64,000 nt of DNA from UMGS1696 sp964558485 (GTDB lineage Bacteria > Bacillota > Clostridia > Oscillospirales > CAG-272). Made by a program: the position numbers and the translations under genes. The notes under the pieces are model-generated. The model searched no databases. It was not told the DNA's origin and saw only the letters and a list, made by a program, of their open reading frames with translations. Positions 25,422-34,233 of the stretch are shown in pieces. Position 1 is the stretch's first letter; each line of letters begins with the position of its first letter. The stretch covers positions 21,578 through 85,577 of the forward strand of contig CAZLED010000003.1 in the NCBI GenBank assembly GCA_964558485.1, written 5' to 3'.

Positions 25422-25919
25422 TTAAGATACTTCCTTCACATAATCCAATCTATCGTGATAGTAACATCCAAGCATATTCGATAGAGCGTTGCAATACCAG
25501 TAGTTCGTTACATATGTGACACCATCGATGGTAACGGTTCCCATTTCTCGTCCGAAAAAGGAGGTCGATCTACCAGGGCAGATCGTGTGTACTTCTCCAT
25601 TTTCCATATATACTTTCAACACTTGGTTTCCACCGCCCAATGTCATTTCATCTTTCCAGGAGATCCAGCTATAGGGAAAATACAATTTCAAACGATACAC
25701 GCACGAAAAGAAATCTGCATCAGAGGAAGGCAACTCATATTCCACTTCGTGTACACCCAACGTATAGGTATATTTTTCAATATCATTACGCTTTTCGATG
25801 GAACGAAATGATTCATAAGTAAAACCGGTGGTCATGTAGGCTTGCAATGCAACCACTATGGTGAGAAGTACGATTACAACGATGCATAAGGTTAACGTAA
25901 CTTTGTACCGTTTTGCCAT
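25422..25919 (-). CDS. Membrane-anchored protein of unknown function
   Basis: Not recognised. One N-terminal membrane segment (about residues 7-27, LTLCIVVIVLLTIVVALQAYM) and an outside domain of about 135 residues rich in Tyr and Trp with WISWKDEMTLGGGNQVLKVYMENGEV and MGTVTIDGVTYVTNYWYC. Start 25919 has AGGAG seven bases upstream; the frame opens five codons earlier without one. AT-rich relative to neighbours, with its own promoter at 26099-26127. Confidence 0.65.
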   Translation of the reverse strand: MAKRYKVTLTLCIVVIVLLTIVVALQAYMTTGFTYESFRSIEKRNDIEKYTYTLGVHEVEYELPSSDADFFSCVYRLKLYFPYSWISWKDEMTLGGGNQVLKVYMENGEVHTICPGRSTSFFGREMGTVTIDGVTYVTNYWYCNALSNMLGCYYHDRLDYVKEVS

Positions 25920-25934
25920 ATGGAATCTCCTCAA

Positions 25935-26331
25935 TATATGGAAACGTATTTCTCCAGAATCAACAAATTACCAGAGTTGGGACTTTCGTATGTATATTCA
26001 CCGTAATAATTTTGGTATTCATCGGTTTGCACGATCAAGTTTGGATGCAGAATTCCTCTCGACTGTGTACGCCATGTATTACTGTTTCTTGTAACTCTAT
26101 TGTACACGATTTATGTTGTGCTGTCAACATCTGTTCAAAAGAAAAATTATATTTATATAGATGCGGAAAAATCCATGCCTGAATTTATGTATTTTAGCTG
26201 AAACAAATTTGCGAACAAATTATTGCGGCGTGTCAATCGTATTTCTAACTTTGCATCTCCCCTCTGCATATACTGTCCATAGACGCAAATGTGTGTCTAT
26301 CTCGTACCCCAAAAGCAGGAGGAAACAAAAA
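25935..26331. other. AT-rich intergenic region between divergent genes
   Basis: The 397-bp stretch holds the minus-strand promoter TTGACA-17-TACAAT (26099-26127) for the 25422 gene and the AGGAGG of the DUF11 gene (26318-26323). I see no clear sigma-A promoter for the plus-strand gene and no further coding frame. Confidence 0.55.
26099..26127 (-). promoter_or_regulatory. Promoter of the 25422 membrane protein gene
   Basis: Minus-strand TTGACA (26122-26127), 17-bp spacer, TACAAT (26099-26104), preceded by TG-type sequence; gives a leader of about 170 bases. Confidence 0.6.
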
Positions 26332-27189
26332 ATGGCAACCTTTCAAAACCGGGCGACCCTGTCTCTTGGCAATACCGTGATCAACTCCAACGTGGTGCAG
26401 GGTGAGATCACCGAGGTTTTGCAGCTGACCAAAACCGCAGTCCGTGGGGCCTATGTGCCGGGTGACACCGTGACCTACGCCGTCAGCATCCGTAACTCCG
26501 GCACAGCACCCTACACCAACCTGACCCTCACCGATGACTTAGGTGCCTACACCTTTGGGGACACCACCCTGACGCCGTTGACCTACGTGGATGGCTCCGT
26601 GCTGGTGTACGAAAACGGCACCCTGCAGCAGACCCCCACCGTCACCGCACCCTTGACCATCACCGGGCTGACCGTACCGGCCGGCGGCAATCTGCTGGTG
26701 GTCTACAGTGCCGTGGTCAATCGCTATGCACCACCGGCCTCCGGTTCTACCATCCGCAACACAGCGACCCTGTCCGGTGGTGGCATGACCACCTCGCTGA
26801 CTGCTGCCGAGACCATCACAGCAGAGGACAGCCCGGCACTGACCATCACCAAAGCCATTTGCCCGGCAGTGATCACGGACAACGGCACGGTGACCTACAC
26901 CTTTGTGATCCAGAACACGGGCAATACCCCGGTGACAGCCGCCGACGAAGCCGTGATCGCCGATACCTTTGAGACCACCGCCACAGGGCTCACCGTCACC
27001 TTTGCCGGTCAGCCCTGGACGGAAGGCACCGACTACACCTACGACAACACCACAGGACAGTTCACCACCACCGGCACCATCACCGTTCCGGCAGCCACCT
27101 ACACCCAGGACAGCACCACCGGCGAATGGATACTGCAGCCCGGCGTGGCAGAGCTGGTGATCACCGCTGCCGGTGTGCAGGTGCGGTGA
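26332..27189 (+). CDS. DUF11 repeat protein without signal peptide
   Basis: Two DUF11-type beta-sandwich repeats make up the protein. The first (about residues 30-150) has TKTAVRGAYVPGDTVTYAVSIRN and LTVPAGGNLLVVYSAVVN; the second (about 165-275) has LTITKAICPAVITDNGTVTY and VIQNTGNTPVTAADEAVIADTF. Start 26332 follows AGGAGG by eight bases; the upstream extension has no ribosome site. No signal peptide or membrane anchor is visible, odd for a domain usually found on cell surfaces. Length 285. Many Clostridia carry a close relative starting MATF; its role is unknown. Confidence 0.82.
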   Translation: MATFQNRATLSLGNTVINSNVVQGEITEVLQLTKTAVRGAYVPGDTVTYAVSIRNSGTAPYTNLTLTDDLGAYTFGDTTLTPLTYVDGSVLVYENGTLQQTPTVTAPLTITGLTVPAGGNLLVVYSAVVNRYAPPASGSTIRNTATLSGGGMTTSLTAAETITAEDSPALTITKAICPAVITDNGTVTYTFVIQNTGNTPVTAADEAVIADTFETTATGLTVTFAGQPWTEGTDYTYDNTTGQFTTTGTITVPAATYTQDSTTGEWILQPGVAELVITAAGVQVR

Positions 27190-27245
27190 CAAATGCCCGT
27201 GCCCGACCGAATAGATCCGGCAAGCGCATACAAGATCCGAAAGAA

Positions 27246-27284
27246 AAAATACGGTGGGTACTTTTGGGGTACCTACCGTATTTT
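27246..27284. terminator. Bidirectional terminator between convergent genes
   Basis: AAATACGGTGGGTAC pairs with GTACCTACCGTATTTT with one mismatch; serves the DUF11 gene and the minus-strand CBM9-like gene. Confidence 0.7.
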
Positions 27285-27306
27285 CATGGGTGCGCAAGGG
27301 CACGAC

Positions 27307-28209
27307 TTATCTTCTGTTCTTTCTGGACAGGGTGAAACCAGCGGCAGATACAACAGCAGCTGCAGCAGCGATCACGCCAGCATCGAAGGTCTGGGGAGCA
27401 GCAACTTCGCCGGCAGCGGCATCGTCGGCCACCACTTCGGCTTCAGTAGTGGTAGCTTCCGGCAGAGCGTCTACCAGGGTAGCCATGAACCACTTGGTGC
27501 CGGCTTCTTCGGTGTAGCCACCCAGCTGTACAGCCTGCATGGGCTCGGTCATGTCAGAGGACATTTCCAGTACACGCTGTGCGGTGATGAATTCCAGGCC
27601 GGAAGAAATGGAGCTTTCCGCAGCCAGGTTCTTGTCCCACTTTACAGCCACTTCGTATACGGTGGTGCCGGCTTCCTTGTCGTGTACTACCTTGTAACCA
27701 GAGGTAGCAGCATCGCCGCCAACTACATCCAGACCGGTCTCAGCGATCTCATGGTAGAAGTATACGTTGCCATCGTTGCACAGAGCGAACCAGTACTTGG
27801 AGGTGTCGCCCAGGTCTTCGGATTCCACGTCGCTCTTCATGTCGAAGCGAATGGAGTCACCGCACCAGGGGTTTCCACCGGGCTCGGTCGGGTTGGTGTG
27901 GTCGGTATCGCCGATCACGCAGCAGAAATACAGATTGGTCTCGTCCCATCTGTAGTAACCCTTGATATCCTTCGAGGTGTGGCCAGCGGCGGGGTCGGTC
28001 ACATACTGACCGATGTTGCTGCTGTCGATGCTTACCAGGGGTTCGCCCCAGCCTTCTGCAGGGTCAAAGATACCATCGATGGTGGGGGTCACGCTGCCCA
28101 CTCTGGGAATCTCCAGTTCTGCGGTACGTTCTGCGGGAAGAGCACCCACCTGTGCAGCCAGAGCAGCTACCAGCAGGATCGTCATAACACCGGCTTGTAC
28201 TTTTCTCAT
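27307..28209 (-). CDS. Second CBM9-like surface protein with APQTFDAG anchor
   Basis: Secreted protein with signal peptide residues 1-22. Residues 35-235 form a CBM9/DOMON-like sandwich: TPTIDGIFDPAEGWGEP, YYRWDETNLYFCCVIGDTDHTN, GDSIRFDMKSD and TVYEVAVKWDKNLA. A Thr/Glu/Ala linker precedes APQTFDAG, a hydrophobic stretch and the basic tail SRKNRR, matching the 17864 protein almost residue for residue. Start 28209 is set by GGAGA seven bases upstream; a longer upstream frame covers the promoter. It probably displays a glycan-binding domain on the cell wall. Confidence 0.8.
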   Translation of the reverse strand: MRKVQAGVMTILLVAALAAQVGALPAERTAELEIPRVGSVTPTIDGIFDPAEGWGEPLVSIDSSNIGQYVTDPAAGHTSKDIKGYYRWDETNLYFCCVIGDTDHTNPTEPGGNPWCGDSIRFDMKSDVESEDLGDTSKYWFALCNDGNVYFYHEIAETGLDVVGGDAATSGYKVVHDKEAGTTVYEVAVKWDKNLAAESSISSGLEFITAQRVLEMSSDMTEPMQAVQLGGYTEEAGTKWFMATLVDALPEATTTEAEVVADDAAAGEVAAPQTFDAGVIAAAAAVVSAAGFTLSRKNRR

Positions 28210-28361
28210 GATGCATTCTCCTTTGTGATATATAAAAACTTCTGATTGTCGGTCCTGCAGCCGGTGTCGATCGTCGGACACAGGGAGCAAGCCAGCTACA
28301 ATTGTACCACAAAATTTCAGTGAAAATATGGAATTTCTATGAACAAGACCATGTTTGGCAA

Positions 28362-28399
28362 TAAAATACGGCAGGTATGAGAAATGCCTACCGTATTTT
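28362..28399. terminator. Terminator downstream of RNase R
   Basis: AAATACGG (28363-28370) pairs with CCGTATTT (28391-28398), extended by CAGGTA/TGCCTA; T-rich on both strands. Confidence 0.6.
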
Positions 28400-28421
28400 A
28401 TACATTTGTACAACTTCGTAC

Positions 28422-31319
28422 TTATCGATCAAACAGAGGCGCAAAGGTGATGCGGCCGCTGGCTGGATCGGATTCCACCAGGCGTGCCTGCATTCTGGTG
28501 CCCAGCGTATACAACGCACCACGGGAACGCAGGGTGCAGAAGGCCTCGTTGATGGTGGCATCCGGGAACAGCGGTGTGGGGATCATGCCCTCCACCAGAT
28601 TGTCGCAGCGGACGAACAGACCAAATTTCAGCACGGACACCACGGTCACGTCGAACACCTGTCCCACCTTGTCGGTCATGTACAGCGCCATATACAGATC
28701 CTCGATCTTACGCTGTGCCTGCAATGCCTGGATCTCTGTGACAGAAGAAGACACACCACGCTCCGGTGCCGCCTGGGCTAAGATCTCCGGGAACGCTTCC
28801 TTAGGCAGGGTCGTCTCCGATGTCAGCCGACCGTTTTCGGTATAGGGCAGCACGGCAGTCAGCACATTGTGGACGAACAGGTCCGGATACCGGCGAATGG
28901 GGGAAGTGAAGTGGCAGTAGGTGGCGGCACCCAGACCAAAGTGGGCGCCCGGTTCAGCTACATATTTTGCCTTGGCCATGGTCCGCTGCAGCACCGTGGA
29001 GACGATGTCCCCGATCTCCCGACGATAAGCTTCGGCTAAGATCCCGGAGAATTTATCGGCCAGCCCCGTTTTGCCTGCGCTGGTGTCAAACACCCCTTTG
29101 TTGTTGACCAGCCCGAAGGTGGGCAGTCCCAGATTGTGGACATAGGTGGCAAAGGATTTCAGCCGTTCCTGTAAGGGTGTATCGTGGGTGCGGTACAGGC
29201 AGGGCAGCTCCAGGGAATGCAGAGTCTCTGCCACGGCCATATTGGCTTGCAGCATGAACTGTTCGATGATCTTTTCGGCGTCTCCCCGTTCCTGCCGCAA
29301 AATCTCCACCGGTGCGCCACTTTCGTCCAGCACGATCCTGGCTTCCGTATCGGACAGCTCCAGTACGCCACGACTGCGGGCCTGCTTTTTCAGTACCCGA
29401 TACAGGGTCTGCATTTCCCACAGCATGGGCAGCACCAGCCGATATTTGTCGGTGAGGACCTCGTCCTCGGTGCCCGTCAGCAACGCATTGACTTCGCTGT
29501 AGACACCCCGTACGGCAGTACGCAGCAGCGATTTGTAGATCTCCACCTTTTTCCGTTGTCCGTTGGGAGAGAGGGTGATCTCACAGGTGATGGCGTATTT
29601 GTCTTCTCCGGCGTTCAGGGAACAGGCACCGTTGGACAGGGCCTCCGGCAGCATGGGGATCACCTTGTCCGTGAAGTACACGCTGGTGCCCCGGCGTCTG
29701 GCTTCCTTTTCCAGACAGGAGCCATAGGGCACATAATGGGACACATCCGCAATGTGTACGCCCAATACCCAGTCGCCGTTCAGATTTTTCCGCAGCGATA
29801 CGGCATCGTCCAGATCCTTGGCGTCGGCGCTGTCGATGGTCATCAGGATCTGATCCCGCAGGTCCACACGACCCATATAGGTCAGCGGCTGTGCGGCGAC
29901 GACTTCTGCGGCGGTTTTCACATAGGTTGGAAACTCCGTCCGGATCTGGCAGGTGTGCAGAATGGAGGCATAGTTGGCTTCCCGGCTCTTACCGCTGCCA
30001 AACACCGTGCCGATCTTGCCCCTGGTGTCAAAGACGGGGATCTCGTCCAGGGGATTTCGGTCGGGCTTTTGCGGAACGGTGATGGTGCGGGAACGGGTGA
30101 AGGCAGGCTCCCCATCGGGCACGACCTCTACCTTGTCGCCGCTTTGGGCACCGATCATGGCGCAGTCCTCCGGCGACACATACACCAGCACCCGGAGCTT
30201 GTCGTTGTCCGGCTTCACCATGGCGTAGGTGTCGGCAATGGTCAGAACGCCCGTGATGGATACGCAGGCTCGTTCCAGAACATCGGTGACTTCCCCTTCG
30301 GCACTGTGCGCCACACCGGCCTTGGTGCTGGGACGACGGTTCACACGGACCCGAACCAGGTCACCGCTCATAGCACCCAGGGACGCACGGGGATAGATGA
30401 AGATATCCTCACCAAGGCTTTCCTCCGGGTTTTCGGGAATGGCAAACCCAAAGCCTCTGCCACTGTAGCTGAACCGGCAATCGACAAAGATCTCCTGCTC
30501 CTTGGCAGGCTGTGGTGGTGTGACCTCGGTGGCCGCTTTCTTTTTCTTCTTCTTTTTCTTCTTTTTGGCAGCTGCCGTCAATTCCTGTACAGCCTGTTCG
30601 ATCTGCTGTGCAGCGGATTCTTCAGCGGCAGCATCGGCCACTGACTCTGCTACTTCGGTTGGTGTAGCTTCTGGAATCGGCTCGGCAACGTTCGACACCG
30701 GTTCGATCACTTCCGGAATCGGTTCAGCAGCTTCGGTCACCGGTTCGGCTGTTTCGGTCACCGGTTCAGCAACTTCGGGAATCGGTTCGGCTACTTCCGG
30801 TACCGCTTCGGCTTTCTTTTTTTTCTTGGCTTTTGTCTGGCCTTCGATCTGGCCTTCGACCTTGGCAGGTGTGCTCTTTTCCGGTGTGACTACGATCGGC
30901 GTTGGCGTGGCGTCGGCAGCTTCCTGCACCGGTGTGGGTTCGGTGACCACGGCAGCATCGATCGGTTTCCCCTTTTTGCTTTTTTTCACCGGCTTCGGTG
31001 TGACCTCCACAACGGCCTCCGGCTGCGGTGTCTTGCTCTTTCCCTTGCCCAGGGTATGGGTCAGGGTGTTGGTACCGGCAGCTCTGGCAGCATCGGTGAC
31101 CTGACCGGCCTTATGCGTCGTGCCCGGTTTGCCTTCGACAATGATGGCATCCCGACCGGAGCTCTGTCGTTTGCGGCTGGGCTTTGGGTCTGCATCCGCT
31201 GTGGGTGTGGGAAAAGCAAAGCCGCCGCCGGTAAAGCGGACCTTACGTGTGCGGATCCCGGAGGTGTCGTCTGCCGGTGTGGTTCTTTTGGGTGGTTTGG
31301 TATTTCTTTTACTTATCAA
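28422..31319 (-). CDS. rnr: Ribonuclease R with long low-complexity N-terminal extension
   Basis: 3'-5' exoribonuclease of the RNB family that degrades structured RNA. Cold-shock domains and the catalytic RNB core fill residues about 300-965: ILMTIDSADAKDLDDAVSL carries the Asp cluster, followed by HIADVSHYV and YCHFTSPIRRYPDLFVHN, then an S1 domain. Residues 1-290 are unusual: basic Lys/Arg/Thr start, A/E/P/V repeats of AEPIPEV/AEPVTEA type and a K10 run. TTG at 31319 is the likely start, with AAAGGA seven bases before it; no better ATG has a ribosome site. 965 residues against about 700-800 usual. Confidence 0.88.
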   Translation of the reverse strand: MISKRNTKPPKRTTPADDTSGIRTRKVRFTGGGFAFPTPTADADPKPSRKRQSSGRDAIIVEGKPGTTHKAGQVTDAARAAGTNTLTHTLGKGKSKTPQPEAVVEVTPKPVKKSKKGKPIDAAVVTEPTPVQEAADATPTPIVVTPEKSTPAKVEGQIEGQTKAKKKKKAEAVPEVAEPIPEVAEPVTETAEPVTEAAEPIPEVIEPVSNVAEPIPEATPTEVAESVADAAAEESAAQQIEQAVQELTAAAKKKKKKKKKKAATEVTPPQPAKEQEIFVDCRFSYSGRGFGFAIPENPEESLGEDIFIYPRASLGAMSGDLVRVRVNRRPSTKAGVAHSAEGEVTDVLERACVSITGVLTIADTYAMVKPDNDKLRVLVYVSPEDCAMIGAQSGDKVEVVPDGEPAFTRSRTITVPQKPDRNPLDEIPVFDTRGKIGTVFGSGKSREANYASILHTCQIRTEFPTYVKTAAEVVAAQPLTYMGRVDLRDQILMTIDSADAKDLDDAVSLRKNLNGDWVLGVHIADVSHYVPYGSCLEKEARRRGTSVYFTDKVIPMLPEALSNGACSLNAGEDKYAITCEITLSPNGQRKKVEIYKSLLRTAVRGVYSEVNALLTGTEDEVLTDKYRLVLPMLWEMQTLYRVLKKQARSRGVLELSDTEARIVLDESGAPVEILRQERGDAEKIIEQFMLQANMAVAETLHSLELPCLYRTHDTPLQERLKSFATYVHNLGLPTFGLVNNKGVFDTSAGKTGLADKFSGILAEAYRREIGDIVSTVLQRTMAKAKYVAEPGAHFGLGAATYCHFTSPIRRYPDLFVHNVLTAVLPYTENGRLTSETTLPKEAFPEILAQAAPERGVSSSVTEIQALQAQRKIEDLYMALYMTDKVGQVFDVTVVSVLKFGLFVRCDNLVEGMIPTPLFPDATINEAFCTLRSRGALYTLGTRMQARLVESDPASGRITFAPLFDR

Positions 31320-31462
31320 ATGAACATCCTTTCCGTGGCTGAAAATTTTGTGTGGGTTCCTTTGTGACCATAGGGTTTCCAAAAGGCAGTGGTGGCATAC
31401 GGTCGATCTATTTCCAGAGTTTCTGTGATTCTCACGCTTTGCACATATTCCAATATGTGATG

Positions 31463-31495
31463 AAAAAAGCGGAACCCATAGGAGTCCCGCTTTTG
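31463..31495 (-). terminator. Terminator between secG and rnr
   Basis: AAAAGCGG and CCGCTTTT form the stem (31465-31493) with T-run on the minus strand after the secG stop. Confidence 0.55.
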
Positions 31496-31508
31496 GCCTA
31501 TCTCGATC

Positions 31509-31898
31509 TTATTCTGCAGCGCCGTCTTCACCAGCTGCTTCAGCATCGGTGTCTACCGCATCAGCGTCAGCGTCAACATCCGCTGCGTCAGTCTCTTCGC
31601 CGGTCACGGTCTCCACGTTGGCGGAATCCAGTACGGCATTGGACAGCAGGCTGCTGTAGTCAGTGGTATCCTGCATCAGGTAGGACACCAGCACCAGTAC
31701 ACAGAAGACGATCGCAACCACGGTGGTCAGCTTGGACAGCTTCTTGTCCAGCGTAGAGCCCTTGGTCTTGCCGAAGAAGGTCTCAGCACCGCCGGCGATG
31801 GTACCGGACAGGTTGTGATCCTTGCCGTTCTGCATCAGTACAGCAACGACCAGGAAAATAGCGGCGATGATCAGAATAATGCCAATTGCGACTTGCAT
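31509..31898 (-). CDS. secG: Preprotein translocase subunit SecG
   Basis: Small inner-membrane component of SecYEG. Two membrane segments (about residues 3-22 and 58-78) flank the family loop LMQNGKDHNLSGTIAGGAETFFGKTKGSTLDKKLSKLT. A normal SecG ends soon after the second helix; here about 45 residues follow, very rich in Asp, Ala and Val (DVDADADAVDTDAEAAGEDG). Start 31898 has GGAGG five bases upstream; the ATG at 31910 overlaps that site. secG-rnr is a common Firmicutes order, sometimes followed by smpB, which is absent here. Confidence 0.9.
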   Translation of the reverse strand: MQVAIGIILIIAAIFLVVAVLMQNGKDHNLSGTIAGGAETFFGKTKGSTLDKKLSKLTTVVAIVFCVLVLVSYLMQDTTDYSSLLSNAVLDSANVETVTGEETDAADVDADADAVDTDAEAAGEDGAAE

Positions 31899-31981
31899 AA
31901 TAGCCTCCATACTCTGCGTTGTGTTTTTTGGAAAATAGATATGGGCACAAGGATACCCTTATAAAACCACTTAGCTTATCT

Positions 31982-32010
31982 ATTGTACCATATTCTCTCC
32001 CCAAATGCAA
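31982..32010 (-). promoter_or_regulatory. Promoter of secG
   Basis: Minus-strand TTGCAT (32005-32010), 17-bp spacer, TACAAT (31982-31987). Together with the GNAT promoter this fills the 311-bp divergent gap. Confidence 0.6.
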
Positions 32011-32118
32011 TAGTATTGGGGAAATTTCTTAAAAAAATTTTTCATAGATTTTGTAAAAATATCGGCCTGTGCCGTACACCCTGGAACCGACTTGCCGGAT
32101 TGTGTCAAAGATACGGAC

Positions 32119-32147
32119 TTGCAAAGCGGCGCCTTTTGTGCTATACT
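32119..32147 (+). promoter_or_regulatory. Promoter of the GNAT gene
   Basis: TTGCAA (32119-32124), 17-bp spacer ending in TGC, TATACT (32142-32147). Confidence 0.65.
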
Positions 32148-32209
32148 ATACACGAAAACCATAGCCAACGCATCCGCATGGACTATATATATAAAGGAAG
32201 TATCTCATC

Positions 32210-32701
32210 ATGCAGACACGACTGTACACACCGGCCGACGTTGCCGCCATGACCCATATCTGGAATACCGTTGTCCGGGACGGCATTGCCTTTCCCCAGA
32301 CCGAAGCGCTTTCCATCTCCGCAGCCGAAGCGTTTTTTGCGTCCCAAACGGCGTGCGGCGTGGTGGAAGAAAATGGTACGATTTTGGGAATGTACATCCT
32401 GCATCCCAACAACATCGGTCGCTGTGGCCATATCGCCAACGCCAGCTATGCGGTTTCCGCCGATCACCGTAGCCGTGGGGTAGGAGAGATGCTGGTGCGG
32501 CACTGCATGACTACAGCCAAGGAACAGGGCTTTCGGATCCTGCAGTTCAATGCGGTAGTGGCCACCAATGCACCGGCTCGCCATTTGTACGAGAAGCTGG
32601 GCTTTGTTCCCTTGGGCACCATTCCCGGCGGCTTTCGTATGGGCGACACACCGGAGGACATCCGCTACGAGGATATCGTGGTGTATTACCATGTGCTGTG
32701 A
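32210..32701 (+). CDS. GNAT family N-acetyltransferase
   Basis: Acetyl-CoA-dependent acetyltransferase fold. Motif A is SADHRSRGVGEMLVRHCM (about residues 83-100) with the R/Q-x-x-G-x-G/A pyrophosphate loop, followed by QFNAVVATNAPARHLYEKLGFVPLGTIPGGFR, typical of small-molecule acetyltransferases. 163 residues. Its own promoter at 32119-32147 makes it a single-gene unit. Acceptor unknown. Confidence 0.88.
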   Translation: MQTRLYTPADVAAMTHIWNTVVRDGIAFPQTEALSISAAEAFFASQTACGVVEENGTILGMYILHPNNIGRCGHIANASYAVSADHRSRGVGEMLVRHCMTTAKEQGFRILQFNAVVATNAPARHLYEKLGFVPLGTIPGGFRMGDTPEDIRYEDIVVYYHVL

Positions 32702-32822
32702 GAGAGCCATACGACAGAAGGAGTACTGCGGTGATACAGGCTATGGCATAGGGCTTTGCCAACGTGTGCACGAACGTCTCTGCCGCAGATAAAAAATTTC
32801 TGTAAAAATTCCCAAAAGAGCA

Positions 32823-32851
32823 TTGCAATCCGGCGGCATATATGCTATACT
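32823..32851 (+). promoter_or_regulatory. Promoter of the Gfo/Idh/MocA gene
   Basis: TTGCAA (32823-32828), 17-bp spacer ending in TGC, TATACT (32846-32851). The leader of about 120 bases has no obvious structured element I can name. Confidence 0.65.
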
Positions 32852-32974
32852 ATCCATGTAGACCTTTGACTTTTGCTCAAAAGAGATCGTTTGGCATTTC
32901 TCCGAAAGAAGAAAGGCAGCGCTTCTCTCCAAAGGGAAAAGTCGTAAACTTCTCATGAAAAGGAAGGTACATAT

Positions 32975-34150
32975 ATGGAACAGGTACGTTTTGGTGTTGT
33001 CGGGATCGGTAACATGGGTTCCGGACACGTGAAAAACCTATTCGAGGGCAAGGTCCCCGGCGCCGTTCTGGCAGCAGTCTGTGACCTGAAGCAGGATCGT
33101 CTGGATTGGGTCAAGAGCTTCTGTGGTGACGATGCAGATATCGCCTATTTCCAGGACTACAAGGAAATGCTGGCTTCCGGCAAGATCGATGCCGTGATGA
33201 TCGCCACGCCCCACTATTTCCATCCCATCATCGGTATGGACGCATTTGATGCCGGTATCCATGTGCTCAGCGAAAAGCCCATTGGCGTATACACCAAGAA
33301 GGTATACGAATTTATGGCAAAGGCCGAAGAGCATCCGGAGCTGACCTTTGGGATCATGTACAACCAGAGAACCGACCACTTCTACCAGAAGATGCGTGAA
33401 ATGGTACAAAACGGCGAGCTGGGTGAGTTGAAGCGCTGCATCTGGATCATCACCGACTGGTACCGTACCCAGGCATACTACAACTCCGGCGGATGGAGAG
33501 CGACCTGGGCAGGCGAAGGTGGCGGTGTGCTGATGAACCAGTGTCCCCACAACCTGGACCTGTGGCAGTGGATCTTTGGTATGCCCAAGCGGATCTTTGC
33601 CACCTGCGCACTGGGCAAGTACCACGACATCGAAGTAGAGGATGACGTGACCGCTATGGCCGAATATGAAAACGGCGCCACCGGCGTGTTCATCACCACC
33701 ACCGGCGAATATCCCGGCACCAACCGTCTGGAGATCACCGGTTCCAAGGGTAAGCTGGTATACGAAGCCGGCAAGCTGCGCTACACCAAGCTGGGCGTAG
33801 ACGAACGGGAATTCACCTTCTCCACCGACCAGGGCTTTGCTTCCATTCCGTTGGAGACCACGGAACTGGAGATCGAAGGTGGTCACGGCGAACAGCACGT
33901 TGGTATCCTGAAGAACTTCACCAACCACATCCTCCACGGCGAGCCGCTGCTGGCACCCGGTAAGGAAGGCGTGAACGGTCTGTCCATCTGCAATGCCATG
34001 ATGATGTCCTCCTGGACGAACCAGTGGGTAGACGTCAAGAACGACGGCGAAGCATTCTGGACACTGCTGCAGGAAAAGATCAAGACCTCCCGTGCCAAGG
34101 AAGACTCCGGTGTGGTATTCGACACCGAAGGCACCTATGGGAATAAGTAA
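32975..34150 (+). CDS. Gfo/Idh/MocA family oxidoreductase
   Basis: NAD(P)-dependent sugar or inositol-type dehydrogenase. VVGIGNMGSGHVKNL (about residues 8-22) is the Rossmann dinucleotide loop, AVMIATPHYFHPIIGMDAFDAGIHVLSEKPIGVYTKKV (about 73-110) contains the EKP motif with the catalytic Lys, and the second domain follows with GEGGGVLMNQCPHNLDLWQWIFG near 185. Length 391. Monocistronic by position; it shows no linked sugar transporter, so the substrate cannot be named. Confidence 0.9.
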   Translation: MEQVRFGVVGIGNMGSGHVKNLFEGKVPGAVLAAVCDLKQDRLDWVKSFCGDDADIAYFQDYKEMLASGKIDAVMIATPHYFHPIIGMDAFDAGIHVLSEKPIGVYTKKVYEFMAKAEEHPELTFGIMYNQRTDHFYQKMREMVQNGELGELKRCIWIITDWYRTQAYYNSGGWRATWAGEGGGVLMNQCPHNLDLWQWIFGMPKRIFATCALGKYHDIEVEDDVTAMAEYENGATGVFITTTGEYPGTNRLEITGSKGKLVYEAGKLRYTKLGVDEREFTFSTDQGFASIPLETTELEIEGGHGEQHVGILKNFTNHILHGEPLLAPGKEGVNGLSICNAMMMSSWTNQWVDVKNDGEAFWTLLQEKIKTSRAKEDSGVVFDTEGTYGNK

Positions 34151-34173
34151 GAGATAAGAAGTCAGAAATAAGA

Positions 34174-34215
34174 AGTGGCAGACTTACACTATGGTGTGGG
34201 TCTGCCGCTTTTTTG
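34174..34215. terminator. Terminator between convergent genes
   Basis: GTGGCAGACTTACAC pairs with GTGTGGGTCTGCCGC, followed by T6 on the plus strand. Confidence 0.65.
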
Positions 34216-34233
34216 TTGCGTTGGGAATCGTAT

